This document shows, one piece after another, positions 7,429 to 17,765 of a stretch of 64,000 nucleotides of DNA; within the stretch, counting starts at the first letter, position 1; each line of letters opens with the position of its first letter. The notes under the pieces were generated by a model. That model worked only from the letters and a program-made list of their open reading frames with translations. It was not told the origin of the DNA and did not search any database. Position numbers and translations under genes: made by a program. Origin of the DNA: Neobacillus rhizosphaerae (GTDB taxonomy: Bacteria; Bacillota; Bacilli; Bacillales; Cytobacillaceae); contig NZ_CALBWS010000023.1 in assembly GCF_937468385.1 (NCBI RefSeq), forward strand, positions 1-64,000, read 5' to 3'.

Positions 7429-8550
7429 TTAGTTTATTATCCCCTTCTTCGTAATTTCTACTTGAATCACAGGAGCAAAATGCACTTTTTGATAATTACT
7501 ATCCCAGCCTTCCTTCTGTGTCTTCCAAATGCGGGGATGGAACGCCATGAGTTGTCTGCCGATACCTAATCCATCGCAGCGGGCTTTTTGCATTTTTTTA
7601 AGTGTATCTTTTGCCAAGTCAGTCATCTCTTTAGAAAGATACTGGTTTAATTGCGTAACCATTTTTTTCTCATTTAAGCGATCTTTCGGATATTCAATAA
7701 TATTCACTTTCCATTTTAAATCCAGCTTAACCGTAATTTGATTGCCCGATTGAATCAATACTTTCATTTTTTGCTCTGATTTGTCTACATTAAAGGTCAA
7801 AAAGTCATTACTGTTTTGATGACCATTCCGGATATTTATTTTTCTGGTGAATCTCGTCACTTTCCCTTTTTGGTCTTTCAACAATAAATACATTATCGAT
7901 TCATCTGGGGTCAGTACGCCTGTAAATTGATGGTTATGAAACATGGCAATACTGGAAACATCCACACGTCCTCTTTTTTCCACAAGGTATGGAAGAACAA
8001 AATCTTCTCCAGGATCCATCATAATAGGGTAAATCTTTTCAACGGTCACCTTGGGAACAGTTGTAGTCTCTTCTTTGCTCTTGATTAATTCATCAATTTC
8101 TTCTCCAATCAAGACATTCCCAACTTTTTTAAGGGAAAATATATCTGCCGCCTTCCCTTTCGTCACTCCGATCCTGGCGTTTAAGGCACTTTTGGGATCG
8201 CGGTAAAAAAAATCGAGGATCGGATAAATATCTTGTTTTGCCATTTCTTCTCCAATGAGTATAATCCGATTTTTATAACCACGAAGATGCCGTGATATCT
8301 GATCGTCTGCATGATCCCGGGTTTCCCTTGTCGTATTGCCCACTGTGAAAATAATATCGTTTTTAGGACTCTGTTGTTCGCTAGCAGGCACGTCCCGTAT
8401 GAGAAAGGTGGATTGAAGCTTTCCATTCGGCGCGAGATCAAACCCTTCTCCAAAAATCAAACGAGCATTCTTTAAAAGATCTTGGTCCCAACATCCAGTC
8501 ATGAATAGGAGGATGAAAATAACAGCGCATAAGCAGTAGATCCTTTTCAT
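7429..8550 (-). CDS. Ger(x)C-family germinant receptor lipoprotein (C subunit)
   Basis: This is the C subunit of a nutrient germinant receptor in the inner spore membrane. The 373-residue product starts with a lipoprotein signal (MKRIYCLC...FMTGCWDQ, lipidated Cys20, the typical GCWD context). Family landmarks follow: RDVPAS, GNTTRETRDHADDQISRHLRGYKNRIILIGEE and a C-terminal KKMQKARCDGLGIGRQL segment. The ATG at 8550 has an AAAGGAGG site. The gene is 5 nt after the B-subunit gene, so the three are one operon (A, B, C). Which germinant is sensed, and which ger locus (A, B or K) this corresponds to, cannot be told from sequence, so no symbol is given. Confidence 0.9.
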   Translation of the reverse strand: MKRIYCLCAVIFILLFMTGCWDQDLLKNARLIFGEGFDLAPNGKLQSTFLIRDVPASEQQSPKNDIIFTVGNTTRETRDHADDQISRHLRGYKNRIILIGEEMAKQDIYPILDFFYRDPKSALNARIGVTKGKAADIFSLKKVGNVLIGEEIDELIKSKEETTTVPKVTVEKIYPIMMDPGEDFVLPYLVEKRGRVDVSSIAMFHNHQFTGVLTPDESIMYLLLKDQKGKVTRFTRKINIRNGHQNSNDFLTFNVDKSEQKMKVLIQSGNQITVKLDLKWKVNIIEYPKDRLNEKKMVTQLNQYLSKEMTDLAKDTLKKMQKARCDGLGIGRQLMAFHPRIWKTQKEGWDSNYQKVHFAPVIQVEITKKGIIN

Positions 8551-8555
8551 CTGGT

Positions 8556-9641
8556 TTACGTCCTCCTTTTTCTAATCAAGTACGTAAAACAAAGCAGGAT
8601 CAAAGGAAGCCCAACCACAAAAGTATAATGACCAATCTTAAGCATTCTATCGAAGAAATCGCTGATCGATGGCTCTTGAGCCATCATGGCCAGAATAAAG
8701 AGTATGAACATGGCATAGGGGACAGCCTTTTTATGTTCGCCCCGGTGAAAAAAACGACCCAATCCAACCGTTGCCATGTATATCCAAGCCACCATGGCAG
8801 TGCTAACAACAAAGACCCATACCGATAAAAAAATCAAATCGATACGTTGAATGAGCTGAAAAGAAAAACCTTTCAGCATGTAAAGGAGAGGTTCCGGAAC
8901 CTCTGACATGACTGCCGGACTGAAAATGATTAAACAGGTAAACACTTCAAATGCGTAAAAAAGTGTAATCAACATATTCCCTAAAGAAGCTGCCTTTAAT
9001 TTCCCTCCGCTTTTCCCTTCAACAAATGGGTAAATCACCAATATAATTTCATACCCAACTAAAGGAAACAATGCTTCAGTCGCTCCTTTGACGATTTTCC
9101 CCCATCCTGCTTCAGTTATAGGAAAAATATAACTGAAGTTCACATTGACATAACCCATCAAGGTTAATACCAACATCACAATGATTGTTAACGAAGAAAT
9201 GACAAACAGTCTGGCAATCACTCGAAGGTTTTCCATAGCCAAATACATACAGGTGAGAAGGGAGAGAATTAATAATGCCCATCTAGGCGTTTCTTGCAGT
9301 ATCCACCTTTCTACGACATCGGCAAATTTGGCTAGAACCGTTCCTGCAGAAAGCAGAAAATAGCTAATATAAGCAAAGCTAAGCAGATTACCAAGATATT
9401 TCCCGGTAATCTTTGGTAAGAAACTGTATATCGTATCGGAAGGAAATTGTTTGCAAAGAGCCCACAGAATCAAAATAATGACTTGTATAGCCAATCCGGC
9501 GATTAAAACAGAAATCCACCCTCCCCCCTTGGCGCTTGCTTGCACTTTATTAGGAAGCGATAAAATTCCAACCCCCACTTGGGACTGTACAACAACAAAC
9601 ATGAACTGCCCTTGGCTAATTCTACTCTTTTCCGGGATCAT
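8556..9641 (-). CDS. Germinant receptor B subunit (endospore germination permease)
   Basis: This integral membrane B subunit of a ger receptor belongs to the amino acid-polyamine-organocation transporter superfamily. The 361-residue product has about ten hydrophobic helices. The N-terminal motif ISQGQFMFVVVQSQVGVGILSLPN is typical of GerB/ArcD-like permeases, in which this subunit binds the germinant. The start is taken at 9641 (MIPEKSRIS) with GGGAG upstream. This overlaps the end of the A-subunit gene by 20 nt. A longer frame back to 9698 has no family support. It is translationally linked to both neighbours. Confidence 0.9.
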   Translation of the reverse strand: MIPEKSRISQGQFMFVVVQSQVGVGILSLPNKVQASAKGGGWISVLIAGLAIQVIILILWALCKQFPSDTIYSFLPKITGKYLGNLLSFAYISYFLLSAGTVLAKFADVVERWILQETPRWALLILSLLTCMYLAMENLRVIARLFVISSLTIIVMLVLTLMGYVNVNFSYIFPITEAGWGKIVKGATEALFPLVGYEIILVIYPFVEGKSGGKLKAASLGNMLITLFYAFEVFTCLIIFSPAVMSEVPEPLLYMLKGFSFQLIQRIDLIFLSVWVFVVSTAMVAWIYMATVGLGRFFHRGEHKKAVPYAMFILFILAMMAQEPSISDFFDRMLKIGHYTFVVGLPLILLCFTYLIRKRRT

Positions 9642-11148
9642 CCTGTTCCCACTCCCTTGAATTTCTTTCTTGATTAAGCCTTTTTGGATGCGGATCATGG
9701 GGGCGTTGATTCAAACTCCAGATAGGAAAACGTATAAATGTATCCTTCAAATCTTTCATTCGAAGAGGCATGATTGGAGCAAAATAAGCTGTACCAAAGG
9801 ACTCTAATTTACATAAGTGAATTAAGATGAATAGCAAGCCAAACATAATCCCGATCAAACCGAACATCGCAGAAAGGATCATGAGCGGGAAGCCCAAAAG
9901 ACGTGTTGATAAACTTATTTCATTAGATGGTGCGACAAAAGAAGAAATAGCCGTTAAGGCGATGACGATAACCATGGGATAGGAAATCAATCCAGCTCGG
10001 ACGACCGATTCACCGATGACCAAGCCACCAACAATGCCGATGGTTTGACCTACTCGGCTCGGCAAACGAACTCCTGCTTCACGTAATACTTCTAAAGTAA
10101 TCTGCATAATTAAAGCCTCCACAATAGGTGGAAATGGAACCCTGTCTATACTGCTTTTTACTGAAAAAATCAAATTTTCCGGAAGAATTTCAGGGTGGAA
10201 GCCAATAATCGCAATATATAAAGCAGGTATTATAGATGCGATAATAAAACTCATCAACCGAAGCAATCGAATAAACGATCCGACCAACCACTTTCGGTGA
10301 TAATCATCCGGGCTTTGATAAAAGGAAAAGAAAGTCACCGGTAAAATCAGTGCAGATGGGTCTCCATCAGATAAAATAGTTACACGGCCTTCCATAAGAT
10401 GAGCTACCACCCGATCCGGTCTTTCTGTATATAAGATTTGCGGAAATAGAGAATATGGGTTATCTTCAATAAATTCGGCAATGAATCCGGGCGAGAAAAT
10501 GGTATCCATCGAAATGGAATTAATTCTATGATCCACTTCTTTAACCAGATCCGGATTCGCCAGGTCCTGCATATAGAGAAGAGCTAATTTTGTATTGGTT
10601 GCCTTTCCGATCTGGTAATAACGAACGACCAGATTCGGATTCATAAGGCGTTTTCGAACAAGAAAAAGATTCGTCATGAGGTGCTCTATAAAACCATCAT
10701 GAGCACCGCGAATAACCGTTTCGTTCTCTGGCTCCAAGATACTTCGTTTATTAACTGCAGTTACATCCACTACATAAACTTCTACTGTACCTTCGAATAA
10801 CAATACGCATTTTCCTTGGATTAAGGCATGGGGAACCTCGCAAAGATCCGATTTTTTCGTAATCTCCAAAGAAGTAATGACTTTATCCACGTTTCCTTCT
10901 CTTTTTTCTTCTATAGGCTGGATGATTTCATTTTGAATTCTTTGTTGATCAGTTATGGATTCAAAAAAGACAATGAGACCCTCCAAGTGATTAAACCTAA
11001 TGCTCCGCCATTTCAGATCACTTGAATGAAACAGCTGGTTTTCAATGAATTCTAAATTTTTATCTAAAGAAGAAAAAACATTCATTTTCATGTGTGGTCT
11101 TTCTTCTGTCTGTTTGTTCGAAAATATTTTTCTTAAAAGATATCTCAT
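9622..11148 (-). CDS. Germinant receptor A subunit (GerA family)
   Basis: The 508-residue product has the A-subunit layout. A cytosolic N-terminal domain (about 1-260) includes the segment FPQILYTERPDRVVAHLMEGRV, which is diagnostic of GerA. A membrane domain follows with PFPPIVEALIMQITLEVLREAGVRLPSRVGQTIGIVGGLVIGESVV. The N-terminal extension through about residue 20 is basic. The ATG at 11148 has GGTGGAG upstream. Germination operons are normally sigma-G dependent. A CATAATA block at 11193-11199 (minus strand) resembles a sigma-G -10, but I see no convincing -35. It heads the three-gene operon running to 7429. Confidence 0.92.
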   Translation of the reverse strand: MRYLLRKIFSNKQTEERPHMKMNVFSSLDKNLEFIENQLFHSSDLKWRSIRFNHLEGLIVFFESITDQQRIQNEIIQPIEEKREGNVDKVITSLEITKKSDLCEVPHALIQGKCVLLFEGTVEVYVVDVTAVNKRSILEPENETVIRGAHDGFIEHLMTNLFLVRKRLMNPNLVVRYYQIGKATNTKLALLYMQDLANPDLVKEVDHRINSISMDTIFSPGFIAEFIEDNPYSLFPQILYTERPDRVVAHLMEGRVTILSDGDPSALILPVTFFSFYQSPDDYHRKWLVGSFIRLLRLMSFIIASIIPALYIAIIGFHPEILPENLIFSVKSSIDRVPFPPIVEALIMQITLEVLREAGVRLPSRVGQTIGIVGGLVIGESVVRAGLISYPMVIVIALTAISSFVAPSNEISLSTRLLGFPLMILSAMFGLIGIMFGLLFILIHLCKLESFGTAYFAPIMPLRMKDLKDTFIRFPIWSLNQRPHDPHPKRLNQERNSREWEQDDPGKE

Positions 11149-11305
11149 TATACTCCACCCAGGTTCAATCCAATTTTTATTAATTTAACCATTATTATGA
11201 GCATTATTCCCTGGATACTGCTAATTAAATTGGCGAACCTATTCAGTGACTTCTATTGATCGTGTGCTATGTATTACCATTGCTTGTTTGTCACTAAAAC
11301 ACCTG

Positions 11306-11343
11306 TTGAAGTATCTCTAATTTCATTGTGAAATATTTCAGAA
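11306..11343 (+). promoter_or_regulatory. Probable lctP-ldh promoter with Rex operator
   Basis: TTGTGAAATATTTCAGAA (11326-11343) matches the Rex consensus TTGTGAA-N4-TTCACAA except near the right end. TTGAAG (11306-11311) and TGAAAT (11329-11334), 17 nt apart, could be a weak promoter whose -10 lies under the operator. Rex is the NADH-sensing repressor that controls ldh-lctP in B. subtilis. The operator match is seen; the regulation is inferred. Confidence 0.6.
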
Positions 11344-11413
11344 TGTGAAGGATAGGGTTTGCAATAGTGGTTAAAAATAAATGGGACTTATATTTACCTA
11401 GGAGTTGAACAGA

Positions 11414-13030
11414 ATGAATGTATGGGAGCAAGTATATAATCCCGTGAGTAACATTTGGTTTTCAGCTATTATCGCAGCCATTCCTATAATCTTTTTTATT
11501 GTAATGCTGACAGTTTTTAAATTAAAAGGCTATATTGCAGGACTCTCCAGCATAATTGTAGCAGGTGTTGTTGCAGTCTTAATCTACAAAATGCCTGCTT
11601 TATTAGTTTTGATGTCTGCCATCTTTGGAGTTTTATCCGGTATATGGCCCGTAGCATCGATTGTATTTGCTGCTATTTTCCTTTATAAAATAACAGTAAA
11701 AACAGGCAAATTTGCAATTATTGAAAATAGTATATCCTTTATTACAGCCGATCAAAGATTGCAAGTTCTCATTGTAGCCTTCTCATTCGGTGCATTTTTA
11801 GAAGGAGCTGCAGGATTTGGTGCACCAGTTGCGATAACAGCAGCCATTTTAGTAGGACTTGGATTTAGTCCGATATATGCAGCCAGCCTTTGTTTGATTG
11901 CAAACATTGCCGGTGGTGCATATGGAGCAATGGGCATTCCTGTAACTGTTCCCGCATTACTTACAGGTTTAGATAGTCTTGCTGTTGGAAGATATACAGC
12001 ATTTGTCCTTCCAATCGTAAGTGTTCTAGTAGCATTCTTACTAATATTTATCATTGATGGGATGAAAGGGATTAGACAAACGTTCCCAGCAGTTTTAGTC
12101 AGCGGAGTTTCATTTGGACTTACTCAGGCAATTGTTCTATATTTCTTAGGTGCTGAACTTGCAGACATCTTTGCTGCAATTGTTAGCCTAGTTGCACTAT
12201 CAGTATTTTTACAAATATGGAAACCAAAAGAGATATTCCGTATAAGTAATGAGAACCAAGTAGATAAACAGGTTAAGTATTCCTTAGGGAAAATTGCATA
12301 TGCTTGGCTGCCATTTGTATTTCTAACTATATGTGTTACTTTGTTTAATTTATCATTTTTTAAAAATCTATTTATCCCCGGCGGTCCTTTAGAAAAGTTA
12401 GTGTTATTGCTGCCAATTCCGGGATTAAACAACGTAGTCATAAAGCATGCACCAATAGTACCGCAAGATACACCATATGCGGCAGTATTTAAATTAGATT
12501 TATTTTCATCTACCACAACAGCAATTGTCCTGACGATTATTGTCGCAAGCATTCTCTTTCGCTGCAGCAGTAAGCAGCTGTGGGATATTACTAAAGAAAC
12601 GGCAAAAGAATTATTATCACCAGTCCTAACCATTTGTAGTGTACTTGCCTTTGCTTACATTTGTACTTACTCTGGTATGTCATCGACACTTGGTTTAGCA
12701 TTTGCTTCCACAGGTGCAGTATTTCCATTATTCTCCCCAGTGTTAGGGTGGCTAGGGGTTTTTTTAACAGGCTCTGTTGTAAACAGCGGTTCCTTATTTG
12801 CTCCACTTCAATCTGTCACCGCTTCTCAAATTGGCATAGCACCTGAATCGATGGTTGCGGTCAATGTAATGGGCGGAACCATGGCTAAAATGATATCACC
12901 TCAATCTATCGCTGTTGCTGCTGCAGCAGTTGGATTAGCAGGAAAAGAGAGTGATTTATTTAAAGTGACAATTAAATATAGCTTATGTTTACTTGTTGTA
13001 ATTGGAATAATCAGCTGGTTACTATTTTAA
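11414..13030 (+). CDS. lctP: L-lactate permease LctP
   Basis: This is a lactate:proton symporter of the LctP family in the cytoplasmic membrane. The 538-residue product has about 12-14 hydrophobic helices. It carries the family motif region FLEGAAGFGAPVAITAAILVGLGF (around residue 125) and the late segment GGTMAKMISPQSIAVA. The start at 11414 has AGGAG 9 nt upstream; an earlier TTG at 11405 sits on that site. It lies 30 nt before ldh. In B. subtilis the order is ldh-lctP, so it is reversed here. Confidence 0.93.
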   Translation: MNVWEQVYNPVSNIWFSAIIAAIPIIFFIVMLTVFKLKGYIAGLSSIIVAGVVAVLIYKMPALLVLMSAIFGVLSGIWPVASIVFAAIFLYKITVKTGKFAIIENSISFITADQRLQVLIVAFSFGAFLEGAAGFGAPVAITAAILVGLGFSPIYAASLCLIANIAGGAYGAMGIPVTVPALLTGLDSLAVGRYTAFVLPIVSVLVAFLLIFIIDGMKGIRQTFPAVLVSGVSFGLTQAIVLYFLGAELADIFAAIVSLVALSVFLQIWKPKEIFRISNENQVDKQVKYSLGKIAYAWLPFVFLTICVTLFNLSFFKNLFIPGGPLEKLVLLLPIPGLNNVVIKHAPIVPQDTPYAAVFKLDLFSSTTTAIVLTIIVASILFRCSSKQLWDITKETAKELLSPVLTICSVLAFAYICTYSGMSSTLGLAFASTGAVFPLFSPVLGWLGVFLTGSVVNSGSLFAPLQSVTASQIGIAPESMVAVNVMGGTMAKMISPQSIAVAAAAVGLAGKESDLFKVTIKYSLCLLVVIGIISWLLF

Positions 13031-14008
<978 letters not shown>

Positions 14009-14171
14009 TAAATGAAAGTACATCCTTAGCTTATCAAGTTAAGAAATTTACGATAACACTCAATACATTAACCTCATTTAGGTATGGTACAGTGAACCAT
14101 ATCATAAATAGAGGCGGTTTTTACACGAATGATCCTGAATCAGCATATCTCCATGTTACATGGCCGGAGCT

Positions 14172-14960
14172 TGAATGCGGGCCTCATTCGGACAGGGCGA
14201 GGGCCAAAAAGAGAAATCCAGTCTGAATGCGTGTCTCATTCGGACAGGGCAAGGCCCAAAAAGAGAAATCCAGTCTGAATGCGGGTCTCATTCGGACAGG
14301 ATAAGGCCCAAAAAGAGAAATCCAGTCTGAATGCGTGCCTCATTCGGACAGGGCGAGGCCCAAAAAGAGAAATCCAGTCTGAATGCGTACCTCATTCGGA
14401 CAGGGCAAGGGCCAAAAAGAGAAATCCAGTCTGAATGCGGGTTTGATTCGTACAGGATAAGGCCCAAAAAGAGAAATCCAGTCTGAATGCGTGCCTCATT
14501 CGGACAGGGCAAGGTCGAAAAAGAGAAATCCGGTCTGAATGCGTGTCTCATTCGGACAGGGCAAGGCCCAAAAAGAGAAATCCAGTCTGAATGCGGGCCT
14601 CATTTGGACAAGGCAAGGCCCAAAAAGAGAAATCCAGTCTGAATGCGGGTCTCATTCGGACAGGGCAAGGCCCAAAAAGAGAAATCCAGTCTGAATGCGT
14701 GCTTCATTCGGACAGGGCAAGGCCGAAAAAGAGAAATCCAGTCTGAATGCGGGCCTCATTCGGACAAGGCAAGGCCGAAAAAGAGAAATCCAGTCTGAAT
14801 GCGGGCCTCATTCGGACAAGGCAAGGGCCAAAAAGAGAAATCCAGTCTGAATGCGGGTCTCATTCGGACAAGGCGAGGGCCAAAAAGAGAAATCCAGTCT
14901 GAATGCGGGCATCATTCGGACAGGGCGAGGCCCAAAAAGAGAAATCCAGTCTGAATGCAC
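14172..14960. repeat. 52-bp tandem repeat array, 15 full copies plus a partial one
   Basis: Units start exactly every 52 bp from 14172 (14224, 14276 ... 14900), with a partial unit at 14952. The unit begins TGAATGCG, contains CATTCGGACAGG and ends AAAAAGAGAAATCCAGTC. Copies differ at few positions (GCG G/T G, C/T, GGGC/GGAT, A/G). Each carries a short dyad GAATG...CATTC, and most keep GGC-n-GCC in the middle. There are no spacers, so this is not CRISPR. 52 is not a multiple of 3, so open frames through it cycle through three phases and are artefacts. It fills most of the gap between the convergent ldh and NERD genes. No function is known to me. Confidence 0.93.
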
Positions 14961-15013
14961 CAGGTTTAGAGGGGTTTATAAAACCTTTCATGCAAAAAAG
15001 ATGATTCATATAT

Positions 15014-15922
15014 TTATTTATAATAAGTTTCTCTTGTATTTCCAAATGCGGTATAGTTTCTCTTTAAAATCCTACAAAATGTCCTTTTATTTAAATCCAC
15101 CTTGCACCACTCATAAATGCTGTGGGTAGTAATCTTTCGATCAGGAAATAACAGATTAAATTCCTCCACATTCCGCAAAATAGCTAGTTCAATCTTTTCA
15201 TGTCCTCCACACTTTCCGCATACAAAGTCATTATTTTTTATATAAATCAGAAAGGACTTACAAGTTTTACAATAAACTCCCTTTTGCAACTGGTCATAAT
15301 TATATTTAGGCAATACCGTAAATGGATTTTTAGTTTGATGTAATGAAATTAATTTTTGTGCAAGTTTCTTGTGCCCGTCGTTCAACTTAGACAGTGTTTT
15401 ATTTAAATCTTTCAAAAAACTATTTACTTGGGTTGGTAAAATAATGGGTTGATCCATCGGGGCTTGATATAAGGTGAATTCAGGGTTGATAAAGAGAACG
15501 GAGGCTTCAACAAGGTAATTTTGCTTGAGGTTTTGGAGCAGTTGGCGGAATAGGGTCGTGCTCCTTTTTAACTGGTCAACAGGATTCTTATATTCGCGTC
15601 CGGTTTTCATGGCATAAAGTTTGTCCGATTCTAAGTAACAATCACCTTGAAAATTTTTTATATCCAAAAGGTGAATAACTCCCTGTGAAATAATCAATGT
15701 ATCAAGTTGAAAATAGGAGTTGTTTACTTCTAGAAGCAAGTCATTTATAATATACCTTTCTTCTTGAAGACTTTCTGCCAGCAGGTCAAATTTCACCTCC
15801 CCTTCAAATCCTTTTTCAAGTTTTGAATAGTGAAACTTTTCCTTTTCAGTTAACTCCATTCGCGTGTTTAAATATCGCATAGCCATTAATTCATCCGACT
15901 CAGATCGCCCTCTAAGTAACAT
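15014..15922 (-). CDS. NERD-domain protein with C-terminal zinc ribbon
   Basis: The product has 302 residues. The NERD (nuclease-related) domain covers about residues 35-150: GFEGEVKFDLL, then FQLDTLIISQGVIHLLDIKNFQGDCYLE, which holds the D...D-x-K pattern of the PD-(D/E)XK-like fold. A zinc ribbon follows near residue 220 (CKTCKSFLIY...FVCGKCG, two CxxC pairs). NERD proteins are widespread in Bacillaceae with mostly unknown function. The start at 15922 has AGGAAG upstream. It is transcribed toward the 52-bp array, whose nearest edge is about 55 bp past its stop. Nuclease activity is inferred from the family only. Confidence 0.8.
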   Translation of the reverse strand: MLLRGRSESDELMAMRYLNTRMELTEKEKFHYSKLEKGFEGEVKFDLLAESLQEERYIINDLLLEVNNSYFQLDTLIISQGVIHLLDIKNFQGDCYLESDKLYAMKTGREYKNPVDQLKRSTTLFRQLLQNLKQNYLVEASVLFINPEFTLYQAPMDQPIILPTQVNSFLKDLNKTLSKLNDGHKKLAQKLISLHQTKNPFTVLPKYNYDQLQKGVYCKTCKSFLIYIKNNDFVCGKCGGHEKIELAILRNVEEFNLLFPDRKITTHSIYEWCKVDLNKRTFCRILKRNYTAFGNTRETYYK

Positions 15923-16185
15923 AAGCCACTTCCTTTCTTCATCTCTAAATTCATTTTATAAAAAATTTTCAAGATTCCATTAAAGGAATATGAATGTTCT
16001 GTTAACATTTTAACAAGCTTTGGATATAGTACAACTTGCTTAGTAATAAGATAATCATTATTAAGCGGGCCTTATTAACCGCAGGTATAGTTGATGCGAT
16101 GAACCGTATCACAACTTTTGCCTTTTTATCGTTCTATTCTCTGTGATATACTGGAAATAGAAGCGATGTTTAGAGGAGGATCCAG

Positions 16186-17022
16186 ATGCCATTGACCAAC
16201 CGTGAAACAAAAGCCTTGCATGGGATACGGGATTGGGAAAGGAACTTGCTAAATTATGAGGCGAATGACTTTCAATTGACATATGAAAAATATTTGGAAC
16301 GTTCTTTCTCATTATTACCTAACAAGGTTCAAAGACAATTTTTTTCTGTCATTGACAGCTGGCTATTCCATTTACATAGTTTAATCCAAGGCTCGCAACT
16401 GCAAATGGACGCAAAAGAAAGAATTTTAGCTTCTGGGAGAATTTTTAAGCAAGATTTAGAAAAAATAGTAGAATTAAAGCAACTGGACATTGACCAGTTA
16501 CAATACATAGCACAGCAGCAAATCGCAAGACATCGGCTTTATTCCTTTGCCCAAGGTGGTTTAGCGGGTACAGGCGAAATGCTTCTTTTAGGTACCGATA
16601 TTCCGGCAATGGCAGTCATTAATTTAAGAGTTGTTCAATTAATCGCGATGACCTACGGTTTTGAGGTGAATACCCCACATGAAATGATGACATCTCTAAA
16701 AGTATTCCATACCGCGACATTGCCGCCACGAATTCAAAAAGCGGGCTGGGCTTCTTTAATGGATGAGCTGGAGTCGAACGATTATTATTATTTTTACGAA
16801 GGCAATGAGGAAATTATGGATATCACCTGGCTGGAGCAGCCTGTCCAGCAACTTTTAAAAGCGATGGTCATTGCATTGTTTCGGAAAAAAGTTATTCAAG
16901 GACTTCCGCTAGTCAGTATGGCCATTGGTGCCGGTGCAAATTATCAATTAACGAGAAAAGTTACGGATTTTGCCCATAAATATTACCAACTTCGCTATCT
17001 TAAAGAAAAAGAGGAGTTTTAA
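16186..17022 (+). CDS. EcsC-family protein
   Basis: The 278-residue product belongs to the EcsC family (named from the ecsABC locus). The core is visible as YSFAQGGLAGTGEMLLLGTDIPAMAVINLRVVQLIAMTYGF (about 125-165) and an Ala/Gly-rich C-terminal segment LVSMAIGAGANYQLT. The function of the family is unknown; it is probably membrane-associated. The ATG at 16186 follows GGAGGA. The stop overlaps the moaB start region (TAATG), so the two genes are translationally coupled. Confidence 0.85.
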   Translation: MPLTNRETKALHGIRDWERNLLNYEANDFQLTYEKYLERSFSLLPNKVQRQFFSVIDSWLFHLHSLIQGSQLQMDAKERILASGRIFKQDLEKIVELKQLDIDQLQYIAQQQIARHRLYSFAQGGLAGTGEMLLLGTDIPAMAVINLRVVQLIAMTYGFEVNTPHEMMTSLKVFHTATLPPRIQKAGWASLMDELESNDYYYFYEGNEEIMDITWLEQPVQQLLKAMVIALFRKKVIQGLPLVSMAIGAGANYQLTRKVTDFAHKYYQLRYLKEKEEF

Positions 17023-17024
17023 TG

Positions 17025-17537
17025 ATGAGCACACAAGAACATAAACAGGAAGCACCTAAAACGGTCAATTGTAAGGTAATTACAGTCAGTGATACGAGAG
17101 ATCAGGATACAGACAAAAGCGGCAAGTTAATGATGGAACTGCTTGAACAAGCAGGGCACAATATTGCTGATTATGTCATTGTAAAAGATGTATCTGAACA
17201 TATTCAAACTGAAATTTTAAAAGGCTGCGACCGAGACGATATTGATGTCATTCTAACAAATGGCGGCACTGGAATTGCCAAGCGAGATGTAACGATTGAA
17301 ACCATACAAGGTCTACTTGAAAAAGAAATCGTCGGGTTTGGAGAATTGTTCAGGCTATTAAGCTATCAAGAGGATATAGGTTCTGCAGCAATTCTATCGA
17401 GGGCAATTGCCGGTGTCGTCAAAAATAAAGCTGTATTCTCTACCCCTGGTTCCTCCGGCGCTGTAAAGCTTGCGATGAATAAATTAATCTTGCCTGAAAT
17501 TGGTCATGTAGTGAGAGAAATTAAAAAAGACTTATAA
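17025..17537 (+). CDS. moaB: Molybdenum cofactor biosynthesis protein MoaB
   Basis: The MoaB/MogA fold adenylylates molybdopterin in molybdenum cofactor synthesis. The 170-residue product shows ITVSDTRDQDTDKSG (about 20), the TNGGTGIAKRDVTIE motif (about 85) and STPGSSGAVKLAMNKLILPE near the C-terminus. ATGs at 17022 and 17025 are both possible. The second gives better spacing to GAGGAG and matches the N-terminus I recall for B. subtilis (MS.xEHK). No other cofactor genes lie nearby. The gene ends at a strong terminator. Confidence 0.93.
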   Translation: MSTQEHKQEAPKTVNCKVITVSDTRDQDTDKSGKLMMELLEQAGHNIADYVIVKDVSEHIQTEILKGCDRDDIDVILTNGGTGIAKRDVTIETIQGLLEKEIVGFGELFRLLSYQEDIGSAAILSRAIAGVVKNKAVFSTPGSSGAVKLAMNKLILPEIGHVVREIKKDL

Positions 17538-17622
17538 AGAAATCAAACTGACTGGCGAGTTGTTAGCCGAAGACAGATTAGTAGTTCAAGGAAAAGCACA
17601 ACTTTTCATAAATTAACACACA

Positions 17623-17658
17623 AAACGCTTGGGATAGTTCCAGTAACCCCAAGCGTTT
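17623..17658. terminator. Terminator after ecsC-moaB
   Basis: AAACGCTTGGG (17623-17633) pairs perfectly with CCCAAGCGTTT (17648-17658). GATTTTATTTTG follows. Confidence 0.85.
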
Positions 17659-17765
17659 GATTTTATTTTGTATAGTCTTTGTTGAATTAAAGCACCAATT
17701 TGTTTAAGAACATTTCTTCACATACTTAATGAATTTGCAAGATAGATACTATCCTATATACTTGT

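Noticed and set aside
14288..14551. Minus-strand 87-codon frame inside the tandem array
   Set aside because: The 52-bp period is not a multiple of three, so the peptide just cycles through the three frames of the unit (RIQTGFLF, SDWISLFG, FRLDFSFW).
14172..14960. CRISPR array
   Set aside because: Units are contiguous with no unique spacers, and repeats are 52 bp with scattered single-base variation.
14851..15129. Plus-strand frame from the array into the NERD gene
   Set aside because: Same repeat artefact joined to antisense of a better-supported gene.
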